Source of the DNA: Candidatus Krumholzibacteriia bacterium
GTDB lineage: Bacteria; Krumholzibacteriota; Krumholzibacteriia; G020349025
NCBI GenBank assembly: GCA_035649275.1
Contig: DASRJW010000024.1
Coordinates: forward strand, 67,759 to 117,637
Length of the DNA: 49,879 bases
Direction of reading: 5' to 3'
Shown: positions 38,270 to 46,922 of the stretch, piece by piece
Numbering within the stretch: the first letter of the stretch is position 1
How the letters are laid out: the number at the start of each line of letters is the position of its first letter
The notes under the pieces: model-generated
What the model saw: only the letters and a program-made list of their open reading frames with translations
What the model was told of the DNA's origin: nothing
The model's database searches: none
Program-made: the position numbers and the translations under genes

Positions 38270-39266
38270 GATCGACATCCCTGCCGCAGCGGCTCGTTTC
38301 CGCGCCCTCGTGCAGTCGCACCATCGCATCTGGGTGAGCGTGCACGAATCGCCGGACGGCGACTCCATCGGCGCGGCGCTGGCGTTGCAGGAGGTCCTGG
38401 GTCGGATGGGGAAGCGCATCGTCGCCATCCGCCAGCATCCGTTCCCGCGACAATACGAGGACCTGCCGGGCACCGAACACATGGGGGACGTGACGCGGCT
38501 GGGCGAGCTCTTCCCGCCGGAGGTGATCATCGCCGTGGACGTGGGGAGCTTCCGGCGCATCCACGCGGTGCTCGATCACGTCAGCCCCGAGACGGTGGTG
38601 GTGAACATCGACCACCACCCGGGCAACGGCGGCCCCGAGCGCCCCTGCGAGTACGTGGACCTCGCGGATCCGAGCGTCGCCTCCACCACCATGCTGACCT
38701 ATCTCCTGTTGCGCGAAGCCTGGCCCGGTTGCGTCACGTCCCAGGCGGCGACCTGCCTCTACGTCGGGCTCATCACCGACACGGGGTGCTTCCGTTTCTC
38801 CAACACCAATGCCGAAACGCTGCGGGTCGGCGCCGAGCTGGTGGCGCTCGGTGCCGATCCGGGCCGCTTGGCGGAGAACTACATGTTCCGGCGGCGCCCG
38901 CAGGCGCTCCGCCTCCTCGGCGAGGTCCTCACCACCCTGGAATTCCACGCCGGCGGCAAGCTGTCGACCTTGTGCCTCACCCGGGACATGCTGGAGCGCA
39001 GCGGTGCGCGCATGGAGGAGAGCGAAGGCTTCGTCAACCACGCCACCTCGGTGGATGGGGTGCAGGTGGCGGCGATGCTGCGTGAGGTCGACTCCGGGCG
39101 CACCCGGGTGAGCCTGCGTTCGCCGGATCTCCTGGACGTATCGCGGATTGCCCGGGAGTTCGGCGGCGGCGGGCATCGGAACGCCGCGGGTTGCAGCGTC
39201 GATGCCGACATCGACAGGGCGCAGGAGCTGATCGTGCAGGCCGTGCTGCAGGCCTTGCGCGGCTGA
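38262..39266 (+). CDS. nrnA: DHH-family phosphoesterase NrnA (nanoRNase / pAp phosphatase)
   Basis: Degrades very short RNA oligomers and dephosphorylates 3'-phosphoadenosine 5'-phosphate. The 334 residues carry DHH motifs SVHESPDGDSIGAALAL, IIAVDVGSFRRIH, the namesake VNIDHHPGN, and LITDTGCFRFSNTN. The DHHA1 C-terminal domain ends with the substrate-binding FGGGGHRNAAGCSV. Length matches NrnA (about 310-330). ATG 38262 overlaps the rbfA end, so they are coupled. The order rbfA-nrnA-truB-ribF is widely conserved. Confidence 0.93.
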   Translation: MAEIDIPAAAARFRALVQSHHRIWVSVHESPDGDSIGAALALQEVLGRMGKRIVAIRQHPFPRQYEDLPGTEHMGDVTRLGELFPPEVIIAVDVGSFRRIHAVLDHVSPETVVVNIDHHPGNGGPERPCEYVDLADPSVASTTMLTYLLLREAWPGCVTSQAATCLYVGLITDTGCFRFSNTNAETLRVGAELVALGADPGRLAENYMFRRRPQALRLLGEVLTTLEFHAGGKLSTLCLTRDMLERSGARMEESEGFVNHATSVDGVQVAAMLREVDSGRTRVSLRSPDLLDVSRIAREFGGGGHRNAAGCSVDADIDRAQELIVQAVLQALRG

Positions 39267-39288
39267 GCCTCCCTCCCGAGACGAGGTC

Positions 39289-40248
39289 ATGCATTTCGAC
39301 GACCGGGTCTTCCTCATCGACAAGCCTCAAGGCCTGACCTCTTTCGGTGCGGTGCGCCGGTTGCGCCGCGCCGCCCGGGTGCAGAAGGCCGGACACAGCG
39401 GCAGCCTGGATCCGAATGCCACCGGGTTGCTCGTCCTCTGCACCGGGGTCGCCACCCGGCTCGCCGGGCTCTTCGTCGACTTCCCCAAGGAATACGAAGG
39501 TCGCGTGCGCTTCGGCACCGCCACGGATTCTCACGATGCCGCGGGGGAGGTCATCGCCAGCGCGCCGGTGCCGGCGCTCGCGGCCAGCCAGGTGGAGGAG
39601 GCGCTGCAGCGCTTCGCCGGCGAGATCGACCAGACCCCGCCCATGGTTTCAGCGCTGAAGCACCAGGGGCGCCGGCTCTACGAGATCGCCCGTGCCGGTG
39701 GGGAAGTGGAGCGGCAGCCGCGGCGCGTCCGGGTGCACAGTATCGCTCTCCGCGCTCTCGGGACCGACTACGCCGACATCCACCTCCGCTGCGGGCGCGG
39801 TTGCTACGTGCGCAGCATCGCTCACGATCTCGGCCAGGCGCTCGGCGTTCCGGCGCACCTGGAGGCGCTGCGCCGAACCGCCGTCGGCCCCTTCGCTCTG
39901 GCCGAAGCATCGAGCCTGGAAGCCCTGGAAACAGCCCTGGCCGCGGCAGCCGGCACGGCTTCGCCGCCCCCCGCCGGCGTGCTGGCGCTGCCGGCGGCGC
40001 TCCGCTCCTTCCCGGCCCTCACGGTCCGCGCTCCCTTCGAAGCCGCATTGCGACACGGTGCCCAGCCGGAGCTACGGGCGCTGGTGGAGGTGCCGCGCCT
40101 TTCCGGTCCGCACCGGTTGCTCTCCGCCGATGGCCAACGCCTCCTGGCCATGGCACAGGTGGACGGCAAGAAGCAGTGGGCGCGCGTGCGTTTGCTGCGC
40201 GTCTTCCCGGAGCCGGTGCGCGTCGACGCAGGGGGAGAAGCGGCGTGA
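39289..40248 (+). CDS. truB: tRNA pseudouridine-55 synthase TruB
   Basis: Converts U55 of the tRNA T-loop to pseudouridine. The catalytic motif GHSGSLDPNATGLL (consensus GHTGTLDPLATG) places the catalytic aspartate at residue 41. Other family stretches are IDKPQGLTSFGAV, EIDQTPPMVSALKHQGRRLY and CGRGCYVRSIAHDLGQALG. The C-terminal region (about 245-319) fits the TruB C-terminal/PUA-type domain. Product is 319 residues, normal. ATG 39289 is used; only a weak GACGAGG-like site precedes it. The stop overlaps the ribF GTG. Confidence 0.95.
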   Translation: MHFDDRVFLIDKPQGLTSFGAVRRLRRAARVQKAGHSGSLDPNATGLLVLCTGVATRLAGLFVDFPKEYEGRVRFGTATDSHDAAGEVIASAPVPALAASQVEEALQRFAGEIDQTPPMVSALKHQGRRLYEIARAGGEVERQPRRVRVHSIALRALGTDYADIHLRCGRGCYVRSIAHDLGQALGVPAHLEALRRTAVGPFALAEASSLEALETALAAAAGTASPPPAGVLALPAALRSFPALTVRAPFEAALRHGAQPELRALVEVPRLSGPHRLLSADGQRLLAMAQVDGKKQWARVRLLRVFPEPVRVDAGGEAA

Positions 40249-41177
40249 AGGTCTACGCCAACTTCCCGCACGAGCTGCCCGCAGCACCGCGTTACTCGGT
40301 GGTCTCCGTGGGCGTCTTCGACGGCTTGCATCGCGGTCACCAGCGCATCCTAGCGGCCGCCCTCGAGGGAGCGCCGGCCGGGGCCGTCGCCGTGGTCACC
40401 TTCGATCCGCACCCCCGCGCGGTGCTGGGGCCGCCGAAGCGGGCGCGCTTGCTGAGTCCGCTGCCGGAGCGACTCGAGCTCCTCGGCAGCTATCCCCTCG
40501 GCGCCGTGGCGGTGCTCCGTTTCGACCAGCAGCTGGCGCGCATGTCCTACGTGGACTTCGTCCGCGACTTCCTCTGTACCGGATTGGGAGCCCGCCGTCT
40601 CGTTCTCGGCTACAACGTGAGTCTGGGACATGAAAGACAAGGAAACCAGGAACGCCTGCGGGAGCTGGGCGGCGTCCTCGGCTTCGAAGTGCGCTCGGTG
40701 CCGGCCTTCGAGATCGGCGGCGCGCCGGTGAGCAGCACCCGCATCCGCCATCTCCTCGACGCCGGCAACGTCGAAGCCGCCGCCGAGCTCCTCGGCCGGC
40801 CCTATGCGCTGCAGGGCACGGTGGTGCGCGGCAGCGGCCGCGGGCGGGCCATCGGCATCCCCACCGCGAATCTGCAGCTGTCGGCGGAGAAGCTCGTCCC
40901 GGCGCGGGGAGTCTACGCGGCACGCGTCGGCATCGAGGGGCGGCTGCACGCGGGGGCGCTCAACATCGGCGTCGTGCCCACCTTCGTCGAGGAGGGAACC
41001 CAATCGGTGGAGGTCCACATCCTCGATTTCGACGGCGATCTGTACGGTGCCGGCCTCCGGCTCGAGTGCATCGCCCGCCTGCGAGACGAGCGGAAGTTCA
41101 GCGGGCCGGAGGCTCTGGTGGCCCAGATCCGCCAGGACATCGCCCAGGCCAGAGCGGCCTGTGCGCAGCTCGATTGA
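40245..41177 (+). CDS. ribF: Bifunctional riboflavin kinase / FAD synthetase
   Basis: Makes FMN from riboflavin and FAD from FMN. The N-terminal FAD synthetase has the nucleotidyltransferase motif VGVFDGLHRGHQRIL (consensus GxFDGVHxGH), VTFDPHPRAVLGP and VSSTRIRHLLDAGNV. The C-terminal kinase domain has GRGRAIGIPTANLQL (PTAN motif), GVYAARVGIEGR and LNIGVVPTF. Product is 310 residues, the usual size. GTG 40245 overlaps the truB stop and has GGGGGAG about seven bases upstream. It is the last gene of the rimP operon; a separate promoter follows for rpsO. Confidence 0.95.
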   Translation: MKVYANFPHELPAAPRYSVVSVGVFDGLHRGHQRILAAALEGAPAGAVAVVTFDPHPRAVLGPPKRARLLSPLPERLELLGSYPLGAVAVLRFDQQLARMSYVDFVRDFLCTGLGARRLVLGYNVSLGHERQGNQERLRELGGVLGFEVRSVPAFEIGGAPVSSTRIRHLLDAGNVEAAAELLGRPYALQGTVVRGSGRGRAIGIPTANLQLSAEKLVPARGVYAARVGIEGRLHAGALNIGVVPTFVEEGTQSVEVHILDFDGDLYGAGLRLECIARLRDERKFSGPEALVAQIRQDIAQARAACAQLD

Positions 41178-41248
41178 GCCAGCCATCCTGCCTGTCGACA
41201 GACGGTTGGGGGCGTGATTTCGAGTCGTTTCTGCGCCCACATGGGGCT

Positions 41249-41276
41249 TTGCAGCGTTCTTTGATTGTGTTAGGTT
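41249..41276 (+). promoter_or_regulatory. Promoter candidate for rpsO-pnp
   Basis: TTGCAG (41249-41254), a 16-base spacer and TAGGTT (41271-41276) form a reasonable vegetative promoter in the 184-base gap after ribF. It leaves a leader of about 75-80 bases before rpsO. The gap is less GC-rich than its surroundings, as expected for a promoter. Confidence 0.5.
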
Positions 41277-41361
41277 CCCACGGTTCGAAAAGCGCGGGTG
41301 ACTGGGCAAGCCAGCGCCTGCAGCCATCGTGACCATAGTCCTTCACGGGAGGTTCGCGACG

Positions 41362-41631
41362 ATGGCTCTATCGAAGGACAACAAGCGGCAGGTGATCGAA
41401 AAGTTCAAGCTCCACGAGCACGACTCGGGCTCTCCCGAGGTCCAGATCGCTCTACTCACCGAGAGAATCCGGAGTTTGACCGAGCACTTCAAGGTCCACA
41501 AGAACGACCACCACTCGAGGCGTGGACTCCTGAAGATGGTCGGCCAGCGGCGCCGGCTGCTGGACTATCTGAAAAACAAGAACGTCGAGCACTACAAGAT
41601 GCTCATCAAGGAGCTCGAGCTCCGTCGCTAG
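41362..41631 (+). CDS. rpsO: 30S ribosomal protein S15
   Basis: Primary 16S rRNA-binding protein of the small-subunit platform. The product is exactly 89 residues, the standard length. [32 protein letters not shown], and [12 protein letters not shown]-type sequence (here [16 protein letters not shown]) are diagnostic. ATG 41362 has CGGGAGG nine bases upstream; the in-frame upstream ATG (41329) would add 11 atypical residues. It is followed by pnp, as in most bacteria. Confidence 0.97.
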   Translation: MALSKDNKRQVIEKFKLHEHDSGSPEVQIALLTERIRSLTEHFKVHKNDHHSRRGLLKMVGQRRRLLDYLKNKNVEHYKMLIKELELRR

Positions 41632-41670
41632 CCTGTTTCGAGGCCCCGTCCGGGCCGGCATGGGATCTTC

Positions 41671-41702
41671 CCGGTGGCGCGACAGCCGTCGCGCCGGACC
41701 GG
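41671..41702 (+). other. Long hairpin in the pnp leader
   Basis: CCGGT-GGCGCGAC (41671-41683) pairs with GTCGCGCC-ACCGG (41688-41695 and 41698-41702) around an AGCC loop, with a two-base GG bulge on the 3' side. This gives 13 base pairs. It sits between rpsO and pnp, where E. coli has the RNase III-cleaved stem through which PNPase controls its own mRNA. No T-run follows, so it is not a terminator. Confidence 0.6.
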
Positions 41703-41764
41703 AGGAGATTGGCGGTTCCCGGGGCGGCGCGAGAGCGGAAAGCGGAAGTGAGGGAAAAGGAAGC

Positions 41765-44095
41765 ATGCAGAAGATCGTGACGGCGGAGGTCGGTGGCCGG
41801 ACCTTCAGTATCGAGACCGGAAGAATGGCCAAACAGGCGGGCGGCGCGGTAGTCGTGCGCTTCGGAGACAGTGTCATCCTGGTGACCGCGGTCATGGAGC
41901 CCAAGGCGGACCCGGCGAAGAGCTGGCTGCCGCTGATGGTGGAATACCGGGAGAAATCCTACGCCGCCGGCAAGATCCCCGGCGGTTTCTTCAAGCGCGA
42001 GGGCCGGCCGCACGAGGGCGAGACCCTCTCGGCACGTCTCATCGATCGGCCCCTGCGCCCGCTCTTCCCGGACGGCTTTTCCAACGACATCCAGATCATC
42101 GCGACGGTGCTCTCCTTCGATCAGGACAACGAGACCGACGTGCTGGGCATCACCGGCGCCTCCACGGCGCTCGGCCTGTCGGAGATCCCGTTCCCCCATG
42201 TGGTCTCGGGCGTGCGCGTCGGACGTATGGGCGGCCAGTTCGTCATCAACCCGACGGTGCAACAGATGGACGAGAGCGACATGGACGTCACCGTGGCCGG
42301 AACCGACGAGTCCATCGTCATGGTGGAAGGCGGCTGCAAGGAGGTCAGCGAGGCGGCGCTGGTGGACGCGTTGGAATTCGCCCACCACGAGATCCGTCGC
42401 TTGAACGGCCTGCAGCGCCAGCTCTTCGAGGCCGTCGGGCCGCGCCCCAAGGCGACCTTCACCCCCAAGGAGAAGCCCGCCGGGCTGGAAGCGCGGGTGC
42501 AGAAATTGGCCCTCGGGCGTCTGCGCGAGATCAACCGCATTCGTGCCAAGCTCGAGCGCTACAGCGCCGTGGATCAGCTGAAGGACGAGGTCGCTACCAC
42601 TCTCGCGACGGAATTTCCCGAGGCGGAGGGGGCGATCCGCGCCGCGGTCGAGGCGGTGGAGCAGCGTGAGATGCGCCGCGCCGTCCTCGAGGACGGCGTG
42701 CGCGCCGACGGCCGAGGTCCCAAGGACATCCGCCAGATCTCCATCGAGGTCGGCGTCCTGCCGCGTACCCATGGCAGCGCGCTGTTCACCCGCGGCGAGA
42801 CTCAGAGCCTGGCGGTGGCTACGCTCGGGACCGCCAAGGACGAGCAACGCATGGACACGCTGGGTGGCGAGTTCACCAAGCGCTTCATGCTGCACTACAA
42901 CTTCCCGCCTTTCAGCGTCAACGAGGTCTCCCCCATCCGCGGCACCGGCCGCCGCGAGATCGGGCACGGGGCGCTGGCGGAGCGGGCACTGACGCCAGTG
43001 ATCCCGTCGGAAGAGACCTTCCCGTATACCCTGCGCCTGGTCTCGGACATCCTGGAGTCGAACGGCTCCAGCTCCATGGCTTCGGTCTGCGGCGGCAGCC
43101 TGGCGCTCATGGACGCCGGCGTGCCGGTGCGCGATGCGGTGGCGGGAATCGCCATGGGCGCCATCATCGAGGACGGCCGTTCGGTAGTGCTCTCGGACAT
43201 CCTGGGCGTCGAGGATCACTTGGGGGACATGGACTTCAAGGTGACCGGCACGCACCGGGGCATCACGGCCTTCCAGATGGACACCAAGGTCGCCGGTCTC
43301 TCCCGGGACTTCATGCGCCAGGCGCTGGAGCAGGCGCGGGAGGGACGCGAACACATCCTCGCCAAGATGGCCGAGGTGCTTGCGGCCTCGCGGGCGGAGT
43401 TGTCGCCGTACGCGCCGAAGATCACCACCATCCAGATCAAGGTGGACAAGATCCGCGACGTCATCGGCCCCGGAGGCAAGGTCATCCGCGCCATCACGGC
43501 GGAGAGCGGCGCCACCATCGATGTGGACGACACGGGATTGATCAAGATCGCCGCCGTGGATCAGGCGTCGGGGGAGAAAGCCCTGCAGATGATCCGCGAC
43601 ATCGTCGCCGAACCGGAGCTGGAGGCGGTGTACGACGGCACCGTGCGCCGCATCACCGATTTCGGCGCCTTCGTGCAGATCCTGCCCAACCGGGACGGAC
43701 TCCTGCACATCTCGGAGATCGCCCACCACCGGATCAACCACGTCACCGACGTGCTGCAGGAGGGCGACACCATCCAGGTGAAGGTCATCGGCATCGACAG
43801 CGAGGGCAAGGTCCGGCTCTCCCACAAGGCCTTGCTGCCCCGCGAGGAGGCCGTCGAGGTGGGCTCGGGTTACGACCGCCCGCCGGCGGAGCGCGGCCCG
43901 CATGGGGATCGCGGCCCCCAGGGTGACCGCGGCGGCTACGAGCGGCGCGGGCCGGGCGGCCCCGGTGGCGGTGGCGGCGGCGGCGGTGGCCGGGACAGAC
44001 GCCGGCGCGGTGGCGGTGGCGGTGGCGGTGGCGGTGGCGGGCGAGGCGGCCGTCCAGGTGGCGGGGGCGGCGGCGGCGGCAGCTACAACCGCTGA
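41765..44095 (+). CDS. pnp: Polyribonucleotide nucleotidyltransferase (PNPase)
   Basis: 3'-5' phosphorolytic exoribonuclease. The 776 residues contain two RNase PH domains (first with AGKIPGGFFKREGRPHEGE and SARLIDRPLRPLFPDGF; second with DGRGPKDIRQISIEVGVLPR and TLGGEFTKRFMLHYNFPPFS). These are followed by a KH domain (IRDVIGPGGKVIRAI) and an S1 domain (YDGTVRRITDFGAFVQI). The C-terminus is an unusual tail of about 60 residues made almost wholly of Gly and Arg. ATG 41765 has AAGGAAG close upstream; the frame is open further 5' without coding signs. A hairpin in the leader suggests autoregulation. Confidence 0.97.
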   Translation: MQKIVTAEVGGRTFSIETGRMAKQAGGAVVVRFGDSVILVTAVMEPKADPAKSWLPLMVEYREKSYAAGKIPGGFFKREGRPHEGETLSARLIDRPLRPLFPDGFSNDIQIIATVLSFDQDNETDVLGITGASTALGLSEIPFPHVVSGVRVGRMGGQFVINPTVQQMDESDMDVTVAGTDESIVMVEGGCKEVSEAALVDALEFAHHEIRRLNGLQRQLFEAVGPRPKATFTPKEKPAGLEARVQKLALGRLREINRIRAKLERYSAVDQLKDEVATTLATEFPEAEGAIRAAVEAVEQREMRRAVLEDGVRADGRGPKDIRQISIEVGVLPRTHGSALFTRGETQSLAVATLGTAKDEQRMDTLGGEFTKRFMLHYNFPPFSVNEVSPIRGTGRREIGHGALAERALTPVIPSEETFPYTLRLVSDILESNGSSSMASVCGGSLALMDAGVPVRDAVAGIAMGAIIEDGRSVVLSDILGVEDHLGDMDFKVTGTHRGITAFQMDTKVAGLSRDFMRQALEQAREGREHILAKMAEVLAASRAELSPYAPKITTIQIKVDKIRDVIGPGGKVIRAITAESGATIDVDDTGLIKIAAVDQASGEKALQMIRDIVAEPELEAVYDGTVRRITDFGAFVQILPNRDGLLHISEIAHHRINHVTDVLQEGDTIQVKVIGIDSEGKVRLSHKALLPREEAVEVGSGYDRPPAERGPHGDRGPQGDRGGYERRGPGGPGGGGGGGGGRDRRRRGGGGGGGGGGGRGGRPGGGGGGGGSYNR
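43964..44086 (+). repeat. Simple GGTGGC repeat encoding the PNPase Gly/Arg tail
   Basis: Runs of GGTGGC and GGC triplets code for poly-glycine broken by arginines. The cleanest tandem block is 44009-44040, about five copies of GGTGGC. It is in frame and ends SYNR before the stop. Such tracts are prone to length change by slippage. Confidence 0.85.
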
Positions 44096-44171
44096 GCGCG
44101 GACAGGGGGCGCGACGCCGGCAGGGGTCCCTGCCGCGTCGCGCTCGGGCGGAGGCAGAGGGAGGGGCGGCC

Positions 44172-45437
44172 GTGCACCTCGGTTCCTATTCCACGGAAGA
44201 ACGCATCGAGAAACGGGTGCTGGCCCCGGGCGTGACCGTGCTCGTCCAGCCCGTGCCTGCCACTTATTCCGTTGTCATCGGCGTCTGGGTGCGGGTCGGC
44301 TCCCGGGACGAGGACAGGCGCGTGGCCGGCATCACGCATTTCGTCGAGCACATGGTCTTCAAGGGTACGGAGAGGCGCTCGGCCTACGAGATCGCCCTCG
44401 CCCTGGAGCGTGTGGGCGGCTCCCTCGAAGCGCACACCACCAAGGAATACACCTGCTTCTACACCCGGGTGCTGCGCGAGCATTTCGATCTCGCTCTCGA
44501 CGTGATCTCCGATCTCCTGCTCCGGCCGACCCTGGAGCCGGAGCAGATCAAGCTCGAGCAGGGCGTGGTCATCGAAGAGATCAACAACGTGTTCGATACG
44601 CCGGACGATTGGATCTTCGAGATCCTGGCGGAGAAGCTCTACGGCGAGCACCCCCTGGCCCGGCCGATCCTGGGCAGTCGGGAGAGCGTGAGCGGCATCA
44701 CCCAGCCGGATCTACGGGAGTTCATGGCCCGGCATTACGTGGGGGAGAACGTCCTCATCTCCGTCTCCGGGGCGGTGGAGAGCCAGGAAGTGCTGGGCAA
44801 GGTCGAAGCGGCCTTCGGCTTCGCCCCCGGGCAGGTGCCGCATGCAGAATTGTCCGTGCGGCCCAATCCCGAGACGGTGCACTTCCAGGTGGACGAGAAG
44901 CTCACGCAGCAGTATCTGGTGCTCGGCAGCACCACCATGTCGTATCAGAACGACGACCGTTACGCCCTCCTGCTCCTTTCCACCTTGCTCGGCGGCGGCA
45001 TGAGCTCGCGGCTCTTCCAGAGCGTGCGGGAGAACGCCGGGCTCTGCTACGCCGTGAGCACGATGACCGAGTTCGCCCGAGATGGCGGCTTCGCCGGCAC
45101 CTTCCTGGCGGTGTCGCCGGAGAACACCAAGCCCGCCCTGGATCTGGTCTGGCTGGAGTACGAGAAGCTCTGCCGCGACGGCATCTCGCAGCGCGAGCTC
45201 GAGGACACCCGGGACCAGCTCAAGGGCAGCATGCTCCTCGGTATGGAGAATGTGGCGAGCCGCATGTCCCGGATGGCGAAGAACGAGATCTACTTCGGCC
45301 GCCAGATCAGCGTCAGCGAGATCCTGCGTGCCCTCGACGCAGTGAGCTGCGACGATGTCGCGCGCCTCGCCGACGCCTACCTCCGCCGGGAGAAGAACGT
45401 CCTCATCGGCCTCGGCCCCGTCGCCAGCCTGCAGTGA
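44172..45437 (+). CDS. M16-family zinc protease (mitochondrial-processing-peptidase-like)
   Basis: Zinc metallopeptidase of family M16B. The inverted zinc motif HFVEHMVFKGT supplies His56, Glu59 and His60, and the distal ligand is Glu135 or Glu136 in VVIEEINNVFD, at the usual distance. The C-terminal inactive-like half has GGGMSSRLFQSVRENAGLCY, the substrate-binding RxxxGLxY pattern. Product is 421 residues, typical for the single-chain bacterial type found after pnp in many genomes. GTG 44172 follows GGGAGGGG by five bases. There is no signal peptide, so it is cytoplasmic; the substrate is unknown. Confidence 0.93.
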   Translation: MHLGSYSTEERIEKRVLAPGVTVLVQPVPATYSVVIGVWVRVGSRDEDRRVAGITHFVEHMVFKGTERRSAYEIALALERVGGSLEAHTTKEYTCFYTRVLREHFDLALDVISDLLLRPTLEPEQIKLEQGVVIEEINNVFDTPDDWIFEILAEKLYGEHPLARPILGSRESVSGITQPDLREFMARHYVGENVLISVSGAVESQEVLGKVEAAFGFAPGQVPHAELSVRPNPETVHFQVDEKLTQQYLVLGSTTMSYQNDDRYALLLLSTLLGGGMSSRLFQSVRENAGLCYAVSTMTEFARDGGFAGTFLAVSPENTKPALDLVWLEYEKLCRDGISQRELEDTRDQLKGSMLLGMENVASRMSRMAKNEIYFGRQISVSEILRALDAVSCDDVARLADAYLRREKNVLIGLGPVASLQ

Positions 45438-45455
45438 TTCGGGGGCGCACTGCCC

Positions 45456-46382
45456 ATGCGGATCGTTTCCTTGCTCCCGAGCGCCACAGAAATCATCTGC
45501 TCCTTGGGGCTCGAGGACCAGCTGCTCGGCGTCACCCACGAGTGCGACTTCCCGGCGCCGGTCCAGGCTCTGCCGAAGGTGACGCGCACCCTGATCCCCG
45601 TCGACGCCGCGAGCGGCACCATCGATCGCTTGGTTCGCGATCGTCTGCAGACGAACCGGGCCCTCTACACCCTCGACCTGCCGGCGCTGGAAGCGCTGCG
45701 TCCCGAGCTGATCGTGACGCAAGCGCTCTGCGATGTGTGCGCCGTGGCCGAAGAGGAAGTCCGCGCTGCCGTCTGTTCTCTCCCCGCTGCACCCCGGGTT
45801 CTCAACCTGGAACCGCGGACGCTTGCCGAAGTCTTCGTCGCGATACGGCAGGTGGCTGCAGCTGCCGGTGTGGAGCGGCAGGCGGACGAAGCCGTCGGCG
45901 CGCTGAGCGCCCGCGTCGAGGCCGTGGTGGCGCGTGCAGCTCGGTCGCGGCACCGGCCGCGGGTCGCGCTCCTGGAATGGCTCGACCCGCCTTTTGCCTG
46001 CGGCCACTGGAGCCCCGAGCTGGTGCGGCTGGCGGGAGGCGTCGAGGGCTTGGGCCGCGAAGGGGAGCCCTCCCGGCAGCTCCGCTGGGAGGAAGTGATC
46101 GACTGGCAGCCGGAGGTCGTGGTCATCGCCTGTTGCGGCTTGCGTATCGAGCGCACCCTGGAAGATGTGCCGCGGTTGCAGTTCGTCCCCGGGTGGCAGG
46201 AATTGCCAGCTGTCCGTTCAGGGCACGTCTTCGTCACCGATGGCTCGCAGTACTTCAGCCGTCCCGGTCCGCGGCTGGTCGATAGCCTGGAGATCCTGGC
46301 TCACGCGCTCGACCCCGCCGTGCACCCGCTTCCCGCCGGCCTGCCACCTCCCGTGCGTGTGCCTGCCTCTACGGCGACCTAG
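45456..46382 (+). CDS. Cobalamin-binding (BtuF-like) protein lacking a signal peptide
   Basis: Periplasmic-binding-protein fold of the BtuF/FhuD class. The start RIVSLLPSATEIICSLGLED is the family opening, followed by VGVTHECDFP-type sequence (here LLGVTHECDFPAPVQALP), PELIVTQALCDVCAVAEEEV and a late SQYFSRPGPRLVDSLEILAH. Product is 308 residues. There is no signal peptide or lipobox before the domain, which begins at residue 2, and no BtuC/BtuD neighbour. The group with this architecture is often annotated as cobalamin-binding, but vitamin B12 binding is not shown by the sequence. It ends only seven bases from the convergent CYTH gene. Confidence 0.82.
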   Translation: MRIVSLLPSATEIICSLGLEDQLLGVTHECDFPAPVQALPKVTRTLIPVDAASGTIDRLVRDRLQTNRALYTLDLPALEALRPELIVTQALCDVCAVAEEEVRAAVCSLPAAPRVLNLEPRTLAEVFVAIRQVAAAAGVERQADEAVGALSARVEAVVARAARSRHRPRVALLEWLDPPFACGHWSPELVRLAGGVEGLGREGEPSRQLRWEEVIDWQPEVVVIACCGLRIERTLEDVPRLQFVPGWQELPAVRSGHVFVTDGSQYFSRPGPRLVDSLEILAHALDPAVHPLPAGLPPPVRVPASTAT

Positions 46383-46389
46383 CCCCAGA

Positions 46390-46914
46390 TCAGTCCGCGC
46401 TACCACCTTGCAAGAGGTCGATGTAGGCATGGCTCTCCCGCGGGGCGCCGTCGAGACCAAGCTTCTGCAGAAGGCGTTGGGCAGCAGCAAGACAGGCGGC
46501 TTGGTCATGCTGGGCGTCGACGACGGCCTCGAGCTCGACGAAGCGTCCGAGAGCGTGGACCTCGTCCAGGTGGATGCGGACGTTGTCGAGCAGAAACAGG
46601 TGGCGCCGTTTGCACACCTCACCACGGGTACCGAGAGCAAGTTGCAGAACGGCGCCAAGATCTTCGCCGTCTGGGATCTCGATCAGCGTGTAACGGGAGG
46701 AACGGAGCGCCGCTGCATCGGCGCGCTCGTAGTGGATGAGCTGGGCGGGAAGCCCAGTCACGAGCCGGAGTTTGAGCCGGCCGCTGGGGCAGTCGAAGAA
46801 GACATCCCGTTGCTCGAGAACGCCCTCGTCGCGGATGCCGTCGAGCGCCCGCAGCCGCTGGAGCAAATCCCGCCAATCGGCCACGCGCAGCTTGATCTCG
46901 ATATTCTCCGCCAT
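46390..46914 (-). CDS. CYTH-domain protein (adenylate cyclase class IV / triphosphatase-like)
   Basis: CYTH domains form a triphosphate-binding tunnel; members include class IV adenylate cyclases, thiamine triphosphatases and inorganic triphosphatases. The N-terminal NIEIKLRVADW is the ExExK-type motif. Further charged strands are RDVFFDCPSGRLKLRLV, SRYTLIEIPDG, KRRHLFLLDNVRIHLDEV and GRFVELEAVVD, as the fold needs. Product is 174 residues from ATG 46914; a TTG at 46929 is possible. It follows the amidohydrolase gene by eight bases on the same strand and is likely last in that operon. The reaction cannot be chosen from sequence. Confidence 0.85.
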   Translation of the reverse strand: MAENIEIKLRVADWRDLLQRLRALDGIRDEGVLEQRDVFFDCPSGRLKLRLVTGLPAQLIHYERADAAALRSSRYTLIEIPDGEDLGAVLQLALGTRGEVCKRRHLFLLDNVRIHLDEVHALGRFVELEAVVDAQHDQAACLAAAQRLLQKLGLDGAPRESHAYIDLLQGGSAD

Positions 46915-46922
46915 CGCTTCCC

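Noticed and set aside
41231-41250. Intrinsic terminator after ribF
   Set aside because: Only a four-pair GCCC/GGGC stem with three T; overlaps the rpsO promoter candidate.
41606-43903. 765-residue minus-strand open frame opposite pnp
   Set aside because: Shadow of PNPase, whose KH, S1 and RNase PH motifs are certain.
43964-44086. Tandem repeats as a CRISPR or minisatellite array
   Set aside because: Units are six bases, in frame, and encode the Gly-rich PNPase tail; no spacers.
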